DNA of 64,000 nucleotides from Macrococcoides animalis (GTDB taxonomy: Bacteria; Bacillota; Bacilli; Staphylococcales; Staphylococcaceae): contig NZ_CP179727.1 of assembly GCF_047425875.1 (NCBI RefSeq), positions 992,001 through 1,056,000 on the forward strand. The letters run 5' to 3'. Numbering within the stretch: position 1 is the stretch's first letter; every line of letters begins with the position of its first letter. This document shows, in pieces, positions 52,971 to 61,427 of the stretch. The translations under genes and the position numbers were made by a program. The notes under the pieces are model-generated. The model did no database searches, was not told where the DNA came from, and was given only the letters and a program-made list of their open reading frames with translations.

Positions 52971-53030
52971 TGTAATTACTCCTTTATTTTTAAATTGTAA
53001 TGATATATGCTTTGTTAATTATTGCTGAAA

Positions 53031-54626
53031 TTAAAGTACTAAGCTTAAAACGAAAGTCCAAATACAAACAAAGATTAATAACCCAACACTATATTTTAAC
53101 GTCATGCTTAATAATTTAGATTCTTGGCCCACAGCCCCAACAGCTGCTGCTGCAATTGCGATAGATTGTGGAGAGATAAGTTTTGCCATAACCCCACCGG
53201 CTGTATTCGCTGCGACTAATAATGCTGGGTTTGTACCGATTGTACCTCCTGCAGTCGCTTGAATTGATGCGAATAATACATTGTTATTAACTACTGATCC
53301 TGTCATAAATACCCCTATCCAACCTAAGATAGGTGAAAGTAATGGGAAAATAGATCCTGTTTTTGCGATGGCTTGACCCATAGCTACTGTTAATCCACCA
53401 TATGTTGTCAATTTAGCAATTGCTAAGATTGCACAAATAGTAATAACCGGAATCCATAATTCTTTAATTGTTAATCCTAATAAGCTAAACCCTTTACCCA
53501 GATTAATCTTTGGAGAAAGAATTATCGTTAGTAAAACAGACAATAAGATTGCTGTTCCTGTCGCACCTATTAAATCTAATTTAAGCATAACACCTTTTTG
53601 TAATGTTTCATTGAATGTACCCGGCATTTGGAATAATAAAATTGTTTTCTCTAATAGTCCTCCAGGTAGGAATAATGCTTTAAATGCTGGTAAGCTCCAA
53701 ATTAATACAAAACCAGTTAATAAATAGAATGGGCTCCATGCTAATACGATTTCTTTAACTGAATGTCTTGAAAGTTTAACTTCTTCATTTGACAATCTGA
53801 AGATGTTTTTAGGTTGCCATTTACTACAGAAGATTGCTAATGCTGCCATTGCTAATAATGCTGGTAATAGTGCAGCTAATTCAGGACCCATGAATAATGT
53901 AATTACAGCTTGAGCTACTGTATAAACAACCCCTGAAATTAAAATAGCTGGTAATGTTTCTTTAATACCTTTCATACCATCTAATATAAATACTAATAAG
54001 AATGGGATGGCGATATTAATAATTGGTAAAGTGTATGCTGTCATTTGTGATACGTCCATTGCTGTAACGTCACCTTTTAAACCTAACGTATTGATAATTC
54101 CAACCGGAATACCAATTGCTCCGAAAGCACCAGAAGCCCCATTTGCGATTAAACAGAACATTGCAGCTTTCAAAGGTTCAAATCCTAATTGAACAAGTAA
54201 AACAGCACAAATTGCGATTGGTACACCAAATCCTGCTGCACCTTCCAGAAATGCGTTAAAACAATAACCGATTAGTAATAATTGGACACGTTGATCGGCA
54301 GATATGCCCGCAATTGAATCTTGGATGATTTGGAACTTTCCACTTTCAATCGATACTTTATAAAGCCATACTGCCATAATGATGATATAACCAATCGGGA
54401 ATAAACCTTGTACAACTCCTTCAGTTACACCACCTGCTGCTACAGCGCCAGGTAATTTAAATACTAGGATTGCAATTAGTGCAGTTATCACTAATGTAAT
54501 TAGTGCTGCGTTAATTCCTTTCATTTTTAAAACTGTCAAACAAAGTAGAAACAATATAATTGGAACAGCTGCTACGATTGCAGATAACGCTAAATTACTG
54601 AATGGGTCAAATGAATTTACGAACAT
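53031..54626 (-). CDS. lctP: L-lactate permease
   Basis: A 531-residue LctP/LldP-family permease with about 12-14 helices; LEGAAGFGVPIAICAVLLVQ and GWIGVFMTGSVVNNNVLFAS are the conserved parts. It moves lactate with protons across the cytoplasmic membrane. First gene of the lctP-ldh operon behind a Rex site. Confidence 0.94.
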   Translation of the reverse strand: MFVNSFDPFSNLALSAIVAAVPIILFLLCLTVLKMKGINAALITLVITALIAILVFKLPGAVAAGGVTEGVVQGLFPIGYIIIMAVWLYKVSIESGKFQIIQDSIAGISADQRVQLLLIGYCFNAFLEGAAGFGVPIAICAVLLVQLGFEPLKAAMFCLIANGASGAFGAIGIPVGIINTLGLKGDVTAMDVSQMTAYTLPIINIAIPFLLVFILDGMKGIKETLPAILISGVVYTVAQAVITLFMGPELAALLPALLAMAALAIFCSKWQPKNIFRLSNEEVKLSRHSVKEIVLAWSPFYLLTGFVLIWSLPAFKALFLPGGLLEKTILLFQMPGTFNETLQKGVMLKLDLIGATGTAILLSVLLTIILSPKINLGKGFSLLGLTIKELWIPVITICAILAIAKLTTYGGLTVAMGQAIAKTGSIFPLLSPILGWIGVFMTGSVVNNNVLFASIQATAGGTIGTNPALLVAANTAGGVMAKLISPQSIAIAAAAVGAVGQESKLLSMTLKYSVGLLIFVCIWTFVLSLVL

Positions 54627-54731
54627 TAACTTTCCTTCTCTCTTAATTTTCTAATTTAAGTAGGCATATTTATTAATGAAAATAAAGAAAACTGTATTAG
54701 TTAATCAATACAACTACTTGGTACAGATACA

Positions 54732-54760
54732 ATAATACAACGTAATGTCAGCTGATGCAA
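54732..54760 (-). promoter_or_regulatory. SigA promoter of lctP-ldh
   Basis: Minus-strand TTGCAT (54755-54760), 17-base spacer and TATTAT (54732-54737), giving a leader of about 100 bases. The remainder of the 335-bp gap before 54961 holds the Rex box and a 7-bp inverted repeat described below. Confidence 0.8.
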
Positions 54761-54767
54761 GCATTTT

Positions 54768-54785
54768 TTGTGATTAATTTCACAA
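54768..54785. promoter_or_regulatory. Rex operator of lctP-ldh
   Basis: TTGTGATTAATTTCACAA matches the Rex consensus TTGTGAAN4TTCACAA closely, sitting directly upstream of the -35 box. Rex binds when NADH is low and would be released under oxygen limitation, raising lactate export and formation. Confidence 0.88.
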
Positions 54786-54870
54786 ATATTTTATTTATCA
54801 TATTTTCCTTTAAAAGTTTAAAGAAGTCCTTTGAAATGACGAACATTGATACAATACTTTCATTTTTTGC

Positions 54871-54894
54871 TTACCCTTTCGAAAATTAGGGTAA
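54871..54894. promoter_or_regulatory. Inverted repeat upstream of the secreted protein gene
   Basis: TTACCCT and AGGGTAA (perfect 7-bp arms) are 10 bases apart, 67 bp before the ATG of the secreted protein. Likely an operator or part of the promoter. The regulator is unknown. Confidence 0.4.
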
Positions 54895-54961
54895 ACTTAT
54901 AACGATTTAATAAAAAAATTTATATATAATTTTCAAATATACTTTATCGGAGGATGCGTTA

Positions 54962-55498
54962 ATGATAAACACAAAAAAATTAGGTACCACATTTTTAGCT
55001 ACGGCCCTATCAACAACGTTATTAGCAGCAAGCGCAGATGCATCTGGATATTATTACTGGCATAAAGGCGATATGGATGATAGTACTGTACTTAATCAAA
55101 ACTTTAAAAAAGCGATTCAAAAGAATAACTTTACGTATGATGGTGTTAACATTAATACTGAGTACAATATTTTTAAACGTGTTATGAAAAACAACGGCAT
55201 CTACTATAAAAAAGTACGTAACGGTGTGTTCCAATCTCGTAACGCAACATTTATTTTTGGCTTAAAAAATAATAAACTATCGAATAATTCAAAGCTAAAA
55301 GGTATTTACTTCACATTTGATGATTATGCAATTTCATCAAGTAAAATTAAAAAAGTTTATGGCTCACCAGATAATATAAAACGAATTAAAAACGGCTTAT
55401 CTTATAGTTATAATGTACATTACAGTATAAAAAATAAATTTGATTTCGTGAAATCAAACGGCAGCTATAAATTAACTGGATTTATGACGACAAAATAA
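54962..55498 (+). CDS. Secreted protein of unknown function
   Basis: A 178-residue protein with a signal peptide (TTFLATALSTTLLAASADAS, cleavage likely after ADA). The mature part is basic and Lys/Asn/Tyr-rich (YYYWHKGDMDDST, YKKVRNGVFQSRNATF). No cysteine, LPXTG or recognised domain. It resembles small exported staphylococcal proteins of unknown role. RBS CGGAGG. No co-oriented partner. Confidence 0.8.
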   Translation: MINTKKLGTTFLATALSTTLLAASADASGYYYWHKGDMDDSTVLNQNFKKAIQKNNFTYDGVNINTEYNIFKRVMKNNGIYYKKVRNGVFQSRNATFIFGLKNNKLSNNSKLKGIYFTFDDYAISSSKIKKVYGSPDNIKRIKNGLSYSYNVHYSIKNKFDFVKSNGSYKLTGFMTTK

Positions 55499-55502
55499 TA
55501 CC

Positions 55503-55536
55503 AAAAAAGCAGGATTGGAAAAATTCCAATCCTGCT
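55503..55536 (-). terminator. Intrinsic terminator of the small peptide unit
   Basis: Arms GCAGGATTGG / CCAATCCTGC with a 7-base loop; in minus orientation T6 follows. On the plus strand no T-run follows, so it serves mainly the minus-strand unit. Confidence 0.8.
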
Positions 55537-55537
55537 A

Positions 55538-55615
55538 TTAATTTGCAAGTGACTTTTTATTCGATTTGAATGCACGTTTCAAGCGTCTTCTAAGATCTCT
55601 TAACAGTCTTTTCAA
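55538..55615 (-). CDS. Candidate 25-residue cationic peptide
   Basis: A TTG-started frame behind GGGAG encodes a 25-residue peptide, N-terminus MKRLLRDLRRRLKRAFK and C-terminus SNKKSLAN, with eleven Lys/Arg. The stop codon TAA lies one base beyond the base of the terminator stem, and a promoter is just upstream, giving a transcript near 130 nt. It could be an expressed peptide or a small RNA. Too short for similarity alone to settle it. Confidence 0.4.
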   Translation of the reverse strand: MKRLLRDLRRRLKRAFKSNKKSLAN

Positions 55616-55639
55616 AAGAACCGTCTCCCTTATTTCGCT

Positions 55640-55667
55640 TTATTACATTCTCATTATAACAAGTCAA
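55640..55667 (-). promoter_or_regulatory. Promoter of the small peptide unit
   Basis: Minus-strand TTGACT (55662-55667), 16-base spacer and TAATAA (55640-55645); an overlapping extended -10 TGTTATAAT (55653-55661) is an alternative. Confidence 0.5.
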
Positions 55668-55698
55668 TATTAATTCTATATGAAGATAATATTAATTC

Positions 55699-56904
55699 TT
55701 ACCAGCTGAATAATCCAACGAAACCAGCAGATAATAATGAAACTAAAATACCTGCAAGTAACATCATTGGTACATATTTCGCGATAAAGTCAGAAGTCTT
55801 CATATCGACGATACCTTTAAGACATCCGATAATCATACCCACTGTTGAGAAGTTCGCAAATGAGATTAAGAATGTGACTAATACAGCTTTCATGTGTGGA
55901 TCCATTTTTGGCAATCCTTTTTGAATATCAATCATAACAACGAATTCGTTTGTAATAATCTTTTTAGCCATATGTGCACCCACTTCGATTGCTTGGTTCC
56001 AAGGTAAACCTAAAAGCATAGCAAAAGGTGCCATAATCCAACCTAAAATTAAATCTAATTTTAAGTCTTTATTTATTAAACCTAATAACATGTCTACAAA
56101 GTGTGCTAATGATACGAATGCAATTAAGAATGCAATGATGATTAAGATTAATTTACCTGCACCTAAAACTGAATCTCCTAAGAATGAGAAGAACGGTTGA
56201 CGATTTTCATTTTTGATTTCTACAACATAGTCTTCTTCTTTAGTTAATTTAACTGGATTTAAGATTGTTGCAATAATGATTGCGTTAATAATATTTAACG
56301 GAATAGCTGTAAGTACTAATTCACCCGGAACCATTGTTACATATGCTCCAACGATTGAACCTGAAATACAACTCATAGACATTAAAGCAATTGTTAATAC
56401 ACGTGCTGCGCTCATTTGACTTACCTGCGCTTTTGATACAGCCAATGCTTCTGTGTTACCTAATACCATCATTTCTACAGAGTAGAATGACTCAAATTTC
56501 GGTTGACCCGTAATTTTACCGATTAACCATCCAAACCATTTAATAATGAAAGGTAATACACCGATGTACATCAAAATATCGAATAATGGTACTACGAATA
56601 AAATTGGTAATAATGCTGAAACAGCCATATCCATTTTACCTGGACCTGGTGCTGTCCAACTTGCGAATGGCATTCCAATACCTACATAAGCAGCTTGTAA
56701 CATCCAACTAAATGCGTCTGCTACAGCTTTAACAGCAGTACGTCCGTACGGGAACTGTGTAAAGAACCAAGCTAAGAATAAGTTGACAACTAACATAATA
56801 GCAACTGATTTCCAGTCGATATTTTTTCTATCACGCGAGAAGGCAAATGCAACTAAAATAAAGACAAAGATACCCAAAACATTAAGTAATAAATAAGTAT
56901 TCAT
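55699..56904 (-). CDS. nupC: CNT-family nucleoside transporter NupC
   Basis: A 401-residue concentrative nucleoside transporter with about ten helices. Conserved CNT segments are GIGMPFASWTAPG, VEMMVLGNTEALAVSKAQV and EFVVMIDIQKGLP, which includes the substrate-binding Glu/Gln/Asn set. ATG at 56904 is five bases after AAGGTGG; a GTG three codons earlier overlaps that motif. Confidence 0.92.
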   Translation of the reverse strand: MNTYLLLNVLGIFVFILVAFAFSRDRKNIDWKSVAIMLVVNLFLAWFFTQFPYGRTAVKAVADAFSWMLQAAYVGIGMPFASWTAPGPGKMDMAVSALLPILFVVPLFDILMYIGVLPFIIKWFGWLIGKITGQPKFESFYSVEMMVLGNTEALAVSKAQVSQMSAARVLTIALMSMSCISGSIVGAYVTMVPGELVLTAIPLNIINAIIIATILNPVKLTKEEDYVVEIKNENRQPFFSFLGDSVLGAGKLILIIIAFLIAFVSLAHFVDMLLGLINKDLKLDLILGWIMAPFAMLLGLPWNQAIEVGAHMAKKIITNEFVVMIDIQKGLPKMDPHMKAVLVTFLISFANFSTVGMIIGCLKGIVDMKTSDFIAKYVPMMLLAGILVSLLSAGFVGLFSW

Positions 56905-56934
56905 GATTTCCACCTTTTTAAATTTTTTATGTAT

Positions 56935-57058
56935 TAGATTATATCATGATTAATTCGTTAGCAATACACTTTTTTTCATTTATTCACGAACATTTTTTCA
57001 ACGACTTTAATAAACAACGTTCAAAAATCGAATATTCATCATTTTGTAAACGTTTTTA
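56935..57058 (-). promoter_or_regulatory. nupC promoter and weak cre/PurR-like sites in the 305-bp gap
   Basis: Extended -10 TGATATAAT (minus, 56938-56946) lies 30 bases before nupC. Further up are CGAACATT (56987-56994, PurR-core-like) and TTGTAAACGTTTTTA (57044-57058), one mismatch from the CcpA cre consensus. Both could be chance. The last 150 bases before 57210 hold AT-rich promoter sequence for PBP4 with no firm boxes. Confidence 0.3.
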
Positions 57059-57209
57059 TTTTCTCATTATCTGTATTTATTTTTTTAAATTTATTATTAA
57101 AACAACTTCCATTAAAAATTTCATTAAAAGATTGTTAATATCCTTTTACTATTAGGGTATTGTGTTAAAATGAAAGCATTGTAAAAACGAATCATAGGAG
57201 TTTTATATA

Positions 57210-58487
57210 ATGAAAATTTTTAGCTCGAAAATTTTATTAGTAAGCTTTATTATACTTATCTTTTTCTCAGGAACAGTTGCTGCAGCTACTCCTTCAGAAA
57301 TCGCTACACAGCAAGGCATGAATATTGCTCCTAAATATAATCCTAAAGGGACTATAGTTGTTTCAGAAAAAAATGGCCAAATTTTATATGGAGATAATGT
57401 AGATGTAAAATCTCCTCCTGCTTCTATGTCTAAATTAATGACGCTTTATTTATTAATGGAAGAAATGGATAAAGGAAAAATAACTTTTGATACCAAGGTT
57501 AAAGTGAACGAGAAATATTGGACAATCGCACGTTTACCTATGCTGAGTAACAATATCATCAGAAGAGGTTCTACATATAAAGTTTCAGATTTAATTCAAC
57601 TAGCAGTCACACCATCTAGTAACTCTGCTACTTATATGTTAGTAAACTTAGTCGATAAAGATGACTCAGATTTCGTCGATCGAATGAATAAAAAAGCAAA
57701 AGAACTTGGAATGAAAAACACACGCTTCTTAAATCCAGTAGGTGCACCGAATAACATGCTACTACAATATAAGCCGAAACGTTATCAATCGGATGGAGAC
57801 AATTTGACGTCTGCTCGTGATTTTGCAATATTGAGTCAACATTTAGTAAATGAGCATCCTGAAATATTGAAATTTACCAAAAAAGCATTTGTAACTGTTA
57901 AACCTGGGACAAAAGACGAAGAATCTTTCAATACATATAACCATTCTTTAGAAGGCGGAAAGTATCCTTTTAAAGGAACAGATGGTTTAAAAACAGGTTC
58001 GAGCGATACTGCTGGCTTCAATGTTACAGTAACTTCTAAACAAAAAAATATGCGAATTATTGCTGTTATTCTTGGCGTACAACATTGGTTAGACCCAGAT
58101 GCTGAGTTTAATAGAAATAAAATGGCGAATGCGGTAATGCAAGATGCATTTAATCAATATGAATACAAGAAAGTGTTAACGAAGGGTGTTCATAAGTTTA
58201 ACGGTAAAGAGTATTACATCCATAAGGATTTATATGATATTGTAAAAATCGATCAACCAGGTAAACTAATCTTAAAAGATGGTAATGTTCATTATGACTA
58301 TGAGCGTACATTCGCATCAAATCAATATAAACCTGCAACTGTAAAGTACGAAGATTATCAACAATATAAACTGAAGAAGTTCTGGAACGATCATTATTTA
58401 TCGATAATGACAGCCTTAATTTCTTCATTTTTATTGGGACTGGGCATTCTCATTTATTATTATTGGCCAAAAATTAAGAAGAACTAA
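57210..58487 (+). CDS. pbp4: Low-molecular-weight penicillin-binding protein PBP4 (D-Ala-D-Ala carboxypeptidase)
   Basis: A 425-residue membrane-anchored serine DD-peptidase of the S11 family. Signal peptide at the N-terminus (TVAAATPSE), SxxK motif S72-M-S-K75, SxN in TPSSNSATYML and KTG in TDGLKTGSSDTAGFN. The C-terminal helix (ALISSFLLGLGILIYYYW) anchors it. In staphylococci PBP4 raises peptidoglycan cross-linking and contributes to beta-lactam tolerance. Close in layout to S. aureus PBP4 (431 residues). RBS AGGAG. Confidence 0.92.
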   Translation: MKIFSSKILLVSFIILIFFSGTVAAATPSEIATQQGMNIAPKYNPKGTIVVSEKNGQILYGDNVDVKSPPASMSKLMTLYLLMEEMDKGKITFDTKVKVNEKYWTIARLPMLSNNIIRRGSTYKVSDLIQLAVTPSSNSATYMLVNLVDKDDSDFVDRMNKKAKELGMKNTRFLNPVGAPNNMLLQYKPKRYQSDGDNLTSARDFAILSQHLVNEHPEILKFTKKAFVTVKPGTKDEESFNTYNHSLEGGKYPFKGTDGLKTGSSDTAGFNVTVTSKQKNMRIIAVILGVQHWLDPDAEFNRNKMANAVMQDAFNQYEYKKVLTKGVHKFNGKEYYIHKDLYDIVKIDQPGKLILKDGNVHYDYERTFASNQYKPATVKYEDYQQYKLKKFWNDHYLSIMTALISSFLLGLGILIYYYWPKIKKN

Positions 58488-58513
58488 GCGAATCGCTTAG
58501 TTCTTCTTTTTGA
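58476..58513. terminator. Bidirectional intrinsic terminator
   Basis: Nearly perfect 16-bp arms, AAGAAGAACTAAGCGA and complement, overlapping the stop codons of pbp4 and the convergent TetR gene, with a T-run on the plus side. Confidence 0.92.
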
Positions 58514-59090
58514 GTTCTTGTTGTAATAATCGAATGGGTCCATTATAAGCCATTTCATAAGCGAAGCTAGCAATCTCTTCTGGTGATTCTTGCATGTCTG
58601 TCCTTACCCACTGTTTGATAACACCAATTTGTGCACTTGAAATAAATGAGAAGTAATATTTAAATGGAACACCTTGAATATATTCTAAATCAATCAAGCG
58701 TTCAAAGTTTTCCTGTATAATTTTTCGAAACTTATATTCAAATGTTGTATTCAGGCTCGGATGCAACATTACTTTAAAGAAAAGTTTGTCTTCTTTTAAA
58801 ATATACATTATTTTTTTAATGAACATTTCTTGGAAAAGGTTGTTCTCTTGGATAATTTTATTGATATCCATCGTCTGTTGTAATGTAATAATCCTTTCAA
58901 TCATTTCATTTTCTATAACCTCAAGTAATTCATATTTATCAATGTAATGTAGATAAAATGTACCTCTATTAATATCCGCTTGTGCAGCAATATCATTCAC
59001 AGTAATATTCTCGAATGGCCTTTCTAGCATTAATTCTAATACAGCGTTTCTAATACTTTTTTTTGTCTTTCTAATTCTTCTATCTTCCAT
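58497..59090 (-). CDS. TetR-family regulator
   Basis: A 197-residue TetR-type repressor; HTH reads ITVNDIAAQADINRGTFYLHY. The ligand domain is the TetR_C_33-like type. ATG at 59090 is eight bases after AAGGAG; a GTG nine bases upstream lies inside that ribosome-binding site. Divergent from the YhgE/Pip-type gene, its likely target. Confidence 0.88.
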   Translation of the reverse strand: MEDRRIRKTKKSIRNAVLELMLERPFENITVNDIAAQADINRGTFYLHYIDKYELLEVIENEMIERIITLQQTMDINKIIQENNLFQEMFIKKIMYILKEDKLFFKVMLHPSLNTTFEYKFRKIIQENFERLIDLEYIQGVPFKYYFSFISSAQIGVIKQWVRTDMQESPEEIASFAYEMAYNGPIRLLQQELKKKN

Positions 59091-59159
59091 AGCCTTCACT
59101 CCTTAGCGTTATTATTCTATATGTTTCTAATAGATACGATGATTATTTTTAGATTATTT

Positions 59160-59173
59160 GTTCTTTAACGAAC
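59160..59173. promoter_or_regulatory. Candidate TetR operator
   Basis: GTTCTTTAACGAAC is a near-perfect palindrome (GTTC/GAAC around TTAA), 70 bases upstream of the TetR start and 127 upstream of the YhgE-type gene. Candidate only. Confidence 0.4.
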
Positions 59174-59299
59174 ATAATTATCTCTATTTGTTGATTAAAT
59201 ATCATATTGTTCTTTTTTGATTATTGTATCAAGTTATAAACTAATTATAATTAACAATATATTAATTAATCAACACATCGTTCATTAGGAGGACACAAC

Positions 59300-60643
59300 A
59301 TGGAAATTTTAAAAAATAAACTGTTATATCTCGTACCTATTATTGCACTATTGATTGTCGGATTGTTATCACTCGCATTTTCTCCTGCTTATAATCCTAA
59401 ACCAAAAGAAATGCCAATTGCTATTGTAAATTTAGACGAAGGTATTAGCATCCAAAGTAAAACACAGAATATCGGTAAAACATTTATTGAAAAAATTCAA
59501 GCCAATAAAGACTTAAGAAAAAAAATAAAATTCATTAATGTGAAATCAGAAGATGATCTAGACGCAGGCTTTAAAGATTTAGATTATTACGGGGCTTTAA
59601 TTATTCCAAAAACCTTTACAAGCGATGCAACGAGTGCCATGCGCAAAGAAATTCAAAGCGTGAAAAAAGCTGAAGGGGCACAAAAAGCGAAAGCTGCACA
59701 AGCTGAAATTCAACAACAAGTTTCTAGTGGTGCTATATCACTTATTCAAGCACAAACAATTACAAAACAAATGCAAGCGAAGCAAGAAAAAATGTTAGAA
59801 GCCAATAAAGATTTATTAAAACCAATCAAAATAAAACAAGCTGACTTAACAGTAAAGATTAACCAAGGTGCCTCTACTCAAGGCGCTAACATTACAGATG
59901 GTATTTTAACGAATATAACAACAAAAATGAATGAAACCATCGCAAAACAAGCTGTGATTCAATTAGATAAAGCAGATGTTAAAGTTTCTGCTAATACAAT
60001 AGAAACTTTAATGCACCCTGTAAAAGTTAATCATACTGTCATAAATAAAATAAAAGATCATCAAGCGATGGGTAATGCACCAATGTTATTCTTTACACCG
60101 ATATGGTTAGGATCATTACTTTCATCTGTATTATTATATTTCGCATTTAGAGGTTCAAATATTGTACCAAAACGTGAGCGTTTTATTGCTTCATTATTCC
60201 AAATCTTTGCCGCTTCAGTTACAGCACTTGTTAGTGGATTCGGTGGCGTGTGGTTTATCACTTCTGTATTAGCCTTCAACATGCCTGATACAATGAGTGT
60301 AAGTGTTTATATCAGTATCGCAATGTTTGGATTTATTATGCTGATTTTAGGATTAATGTCTTGGTTAGGTATGCCTGCATTACCGTTATTTATGATTGCA
60401 TTATTCTTTAGTATGCAGTTATTAACATTGCCAAAGCAAATGCTACCTCAATTTTATCAAGATCATTTATTTGATTGGAACCCATTCAAAATATATGGTG
60501 ACGGTATTAGACAACTTGTATATTTAGGACATAACTTAGAATTTAATATTCCCATGCGAATGTATTTAGGGTTTGGTATTTTCGGTGTGATTGCAATCAT
60601 ATTAGCTGCTATCATTCGTCCACATAAAGGTAAAAAAGCATAA
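59300..60643 (+). CDS. YhgE/Pip-type (DUF3533/ABC-2-like) membrane protein
   Basis: A 447-residue protein with one N-terminal helix, a large external region (about residues 35-270, with an Ala/Gln/Lys-rich helical stretch) and six C-terminal helices. MPIAIVNLDEGISIQSKTQNIGK and the YGALIIPKTFTSDATSA block match YhgE/Pip-like proteins, often linked to phage infection or efflux in Gram-positives. Gene pairs with a TetR repressor are common and may signal solvent or drug export. Confidence 0.82.
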   Translation: MEILKNKLLYLVPIIALLIVGLLSLAFSPAYNPKPKEMPIAIVNLDEGISIQSKTQNIGKTFIEKIQANKDLRKKIKFINVKSEDDLDAGFKDLDYYGALIIPKTFTSDATSAMRKEIQSVKKAEGAQKAKAAQAEIQQQVSSGAISLIQAQTITKQMQAKQEKMLEANKDLLKPIKIKQADLTVKINQGASTQGANITDGILTNITTKMNETIAKQAVIQLDKADVKVSANTIETLMHPVKVNHTVINKIKDHQAMGNAPMLFFTPIWLGSLLSSVLLYFAFRGSNIVPKRERFIASLFQIFAASVTALVSGFGGVWFITSVLAFNMPDTMSVSVYISIAMFGFIMLILGLMSWLGMPALPLFMIALFFSMQLLTLPKQMLPQFYQDHLFDWNPFKIYGDGIRQLVYLGHNLEFNIPMRMYLGFGIFGVIAIILAAIIRPHKGKKA

Positions 60644-60646
60644 TTG

Positions 60647-60686
60647 AAAGATGCGACTCCAGATTGAGGAGTTGCGTCTTTTTTTG
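60647..60686 (+). terminator. Intrinsic terminator
   Basis: Arms AAAGATGCGACTCC / GGAGTTGCGTCTTT (one G-T pair), 7-base loop, then T7; ends the YhgE-type gene. Confidence 0.92.
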
Positions 60687-60713
60687 TGCTACTATTTTGT
60701 TAGAGGTGAGTCT

Positions 60714-61418
60714 TTGAATTCATATTTATTGCTAGTGATATCTAGCGTTTATTTATTATTAGGATTGTATCGCTATAATCGACCGAATGTATTGATGTTG
60801 TGGTTGAGTTACTTACCAACGTTATTACATGAATTTGGACACGCATTGATGTGCCAGTTAACAGGTGGAAAAGTGAGTGATATCGTTATTGTAACAAGAA
60901 TAGATGAGCGACGTGCAAAGGGTCATAATGGTTTTGCTGTTTCTCAAACCGTCTCTGGATGGAATCGTTTCGCAACTTTTGCTGCAGGTTACTTATTTCC
61001 GCCACTCTTTTTGATTATCGGTGTTCTTTGTTTATCGAAGACATGGCAAATCGGATTTTGGATTTTATTAGGACTCGTGTTTCTATATTATTTCGTGAAA
61101 ACTTCTCGAAAAGCATTTCCATTCTTAGTGTTGTTATTAATTGCCGGTGGATACTACTTGTTATATCAATATCCCGATGTTGTTTCATTGTGGACGATTG
61201 GGGATCTGGCGATTTATATAGTGTTAGGCATTTTATTAGCTGACACGATTCTCACAAGTTATACGATTACGGTTATTTATTTCCAAGGTAATGGCACGTG
61301 GGACGGTGCTATGTTAAGTCGATTAACAAAGTTGCCAGTATTTTTTTACTATTTATTGTTTATGTTTGTGCAACTTGGCAGCTGTTGGTATGTGGTGAAG
61401 GTGTTGATATTAGGATGA
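60714..61418 (+). CDS. M50-like intramembrane metalloprotease
   Basis: A 234-residue membrane protein with about six helices. Zinc-binding HEFGH lies at residues 39-43 inside a hydrophobic helix, followed by GGKVSDIVIV, as in M50B-like proteins. The second ligand may be D in GTWDGAML near the C-terminus. TTG at 60714, four bases after AGAGGTGA, is preferred over an upstream ATG in the terminator stem. Possible roles are regulated intramembrane proteolysis; the substrate is unknown. Confidence 0.75.
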   Translation: MNSYLLLVISSVYLLLGLYRYNRPNVLMLWLSYLPTLLHEFGHALMCQLTGGKVSDIVIVTRIDERRAKGHNGFAVSQTVSGWNRFATFAAGYLFPPLFLIIGVLCLSKTWQIGFWILLGLVFLYYFVKTSRKAFPFLVLLLIAGGYYLLYQYPDVVSLWTIGDLAIYIVLGILLADTILTSYTITVIYFQGNGTWDGAMLSRLTKLPVFFYYLLFMFVQLGSCWYVVKVLILG

Positions 61419-61427
61419 TGATTATTT

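Noticed and set aside
57044..57058. CcpA cre site controlling nupC
   Set aside because: One mismatch at a conserved position and about 100 bp from the nupC -10, so kept only as a weak note.
57140..57165. SigB promoter before pbp4 (GTTAAT-15-GGGTAT)
   Set aside because: The -35 hexamer has a mismatch at a conserved T, and a SigA-like TAAAAT lies just downstream; ambiguous.
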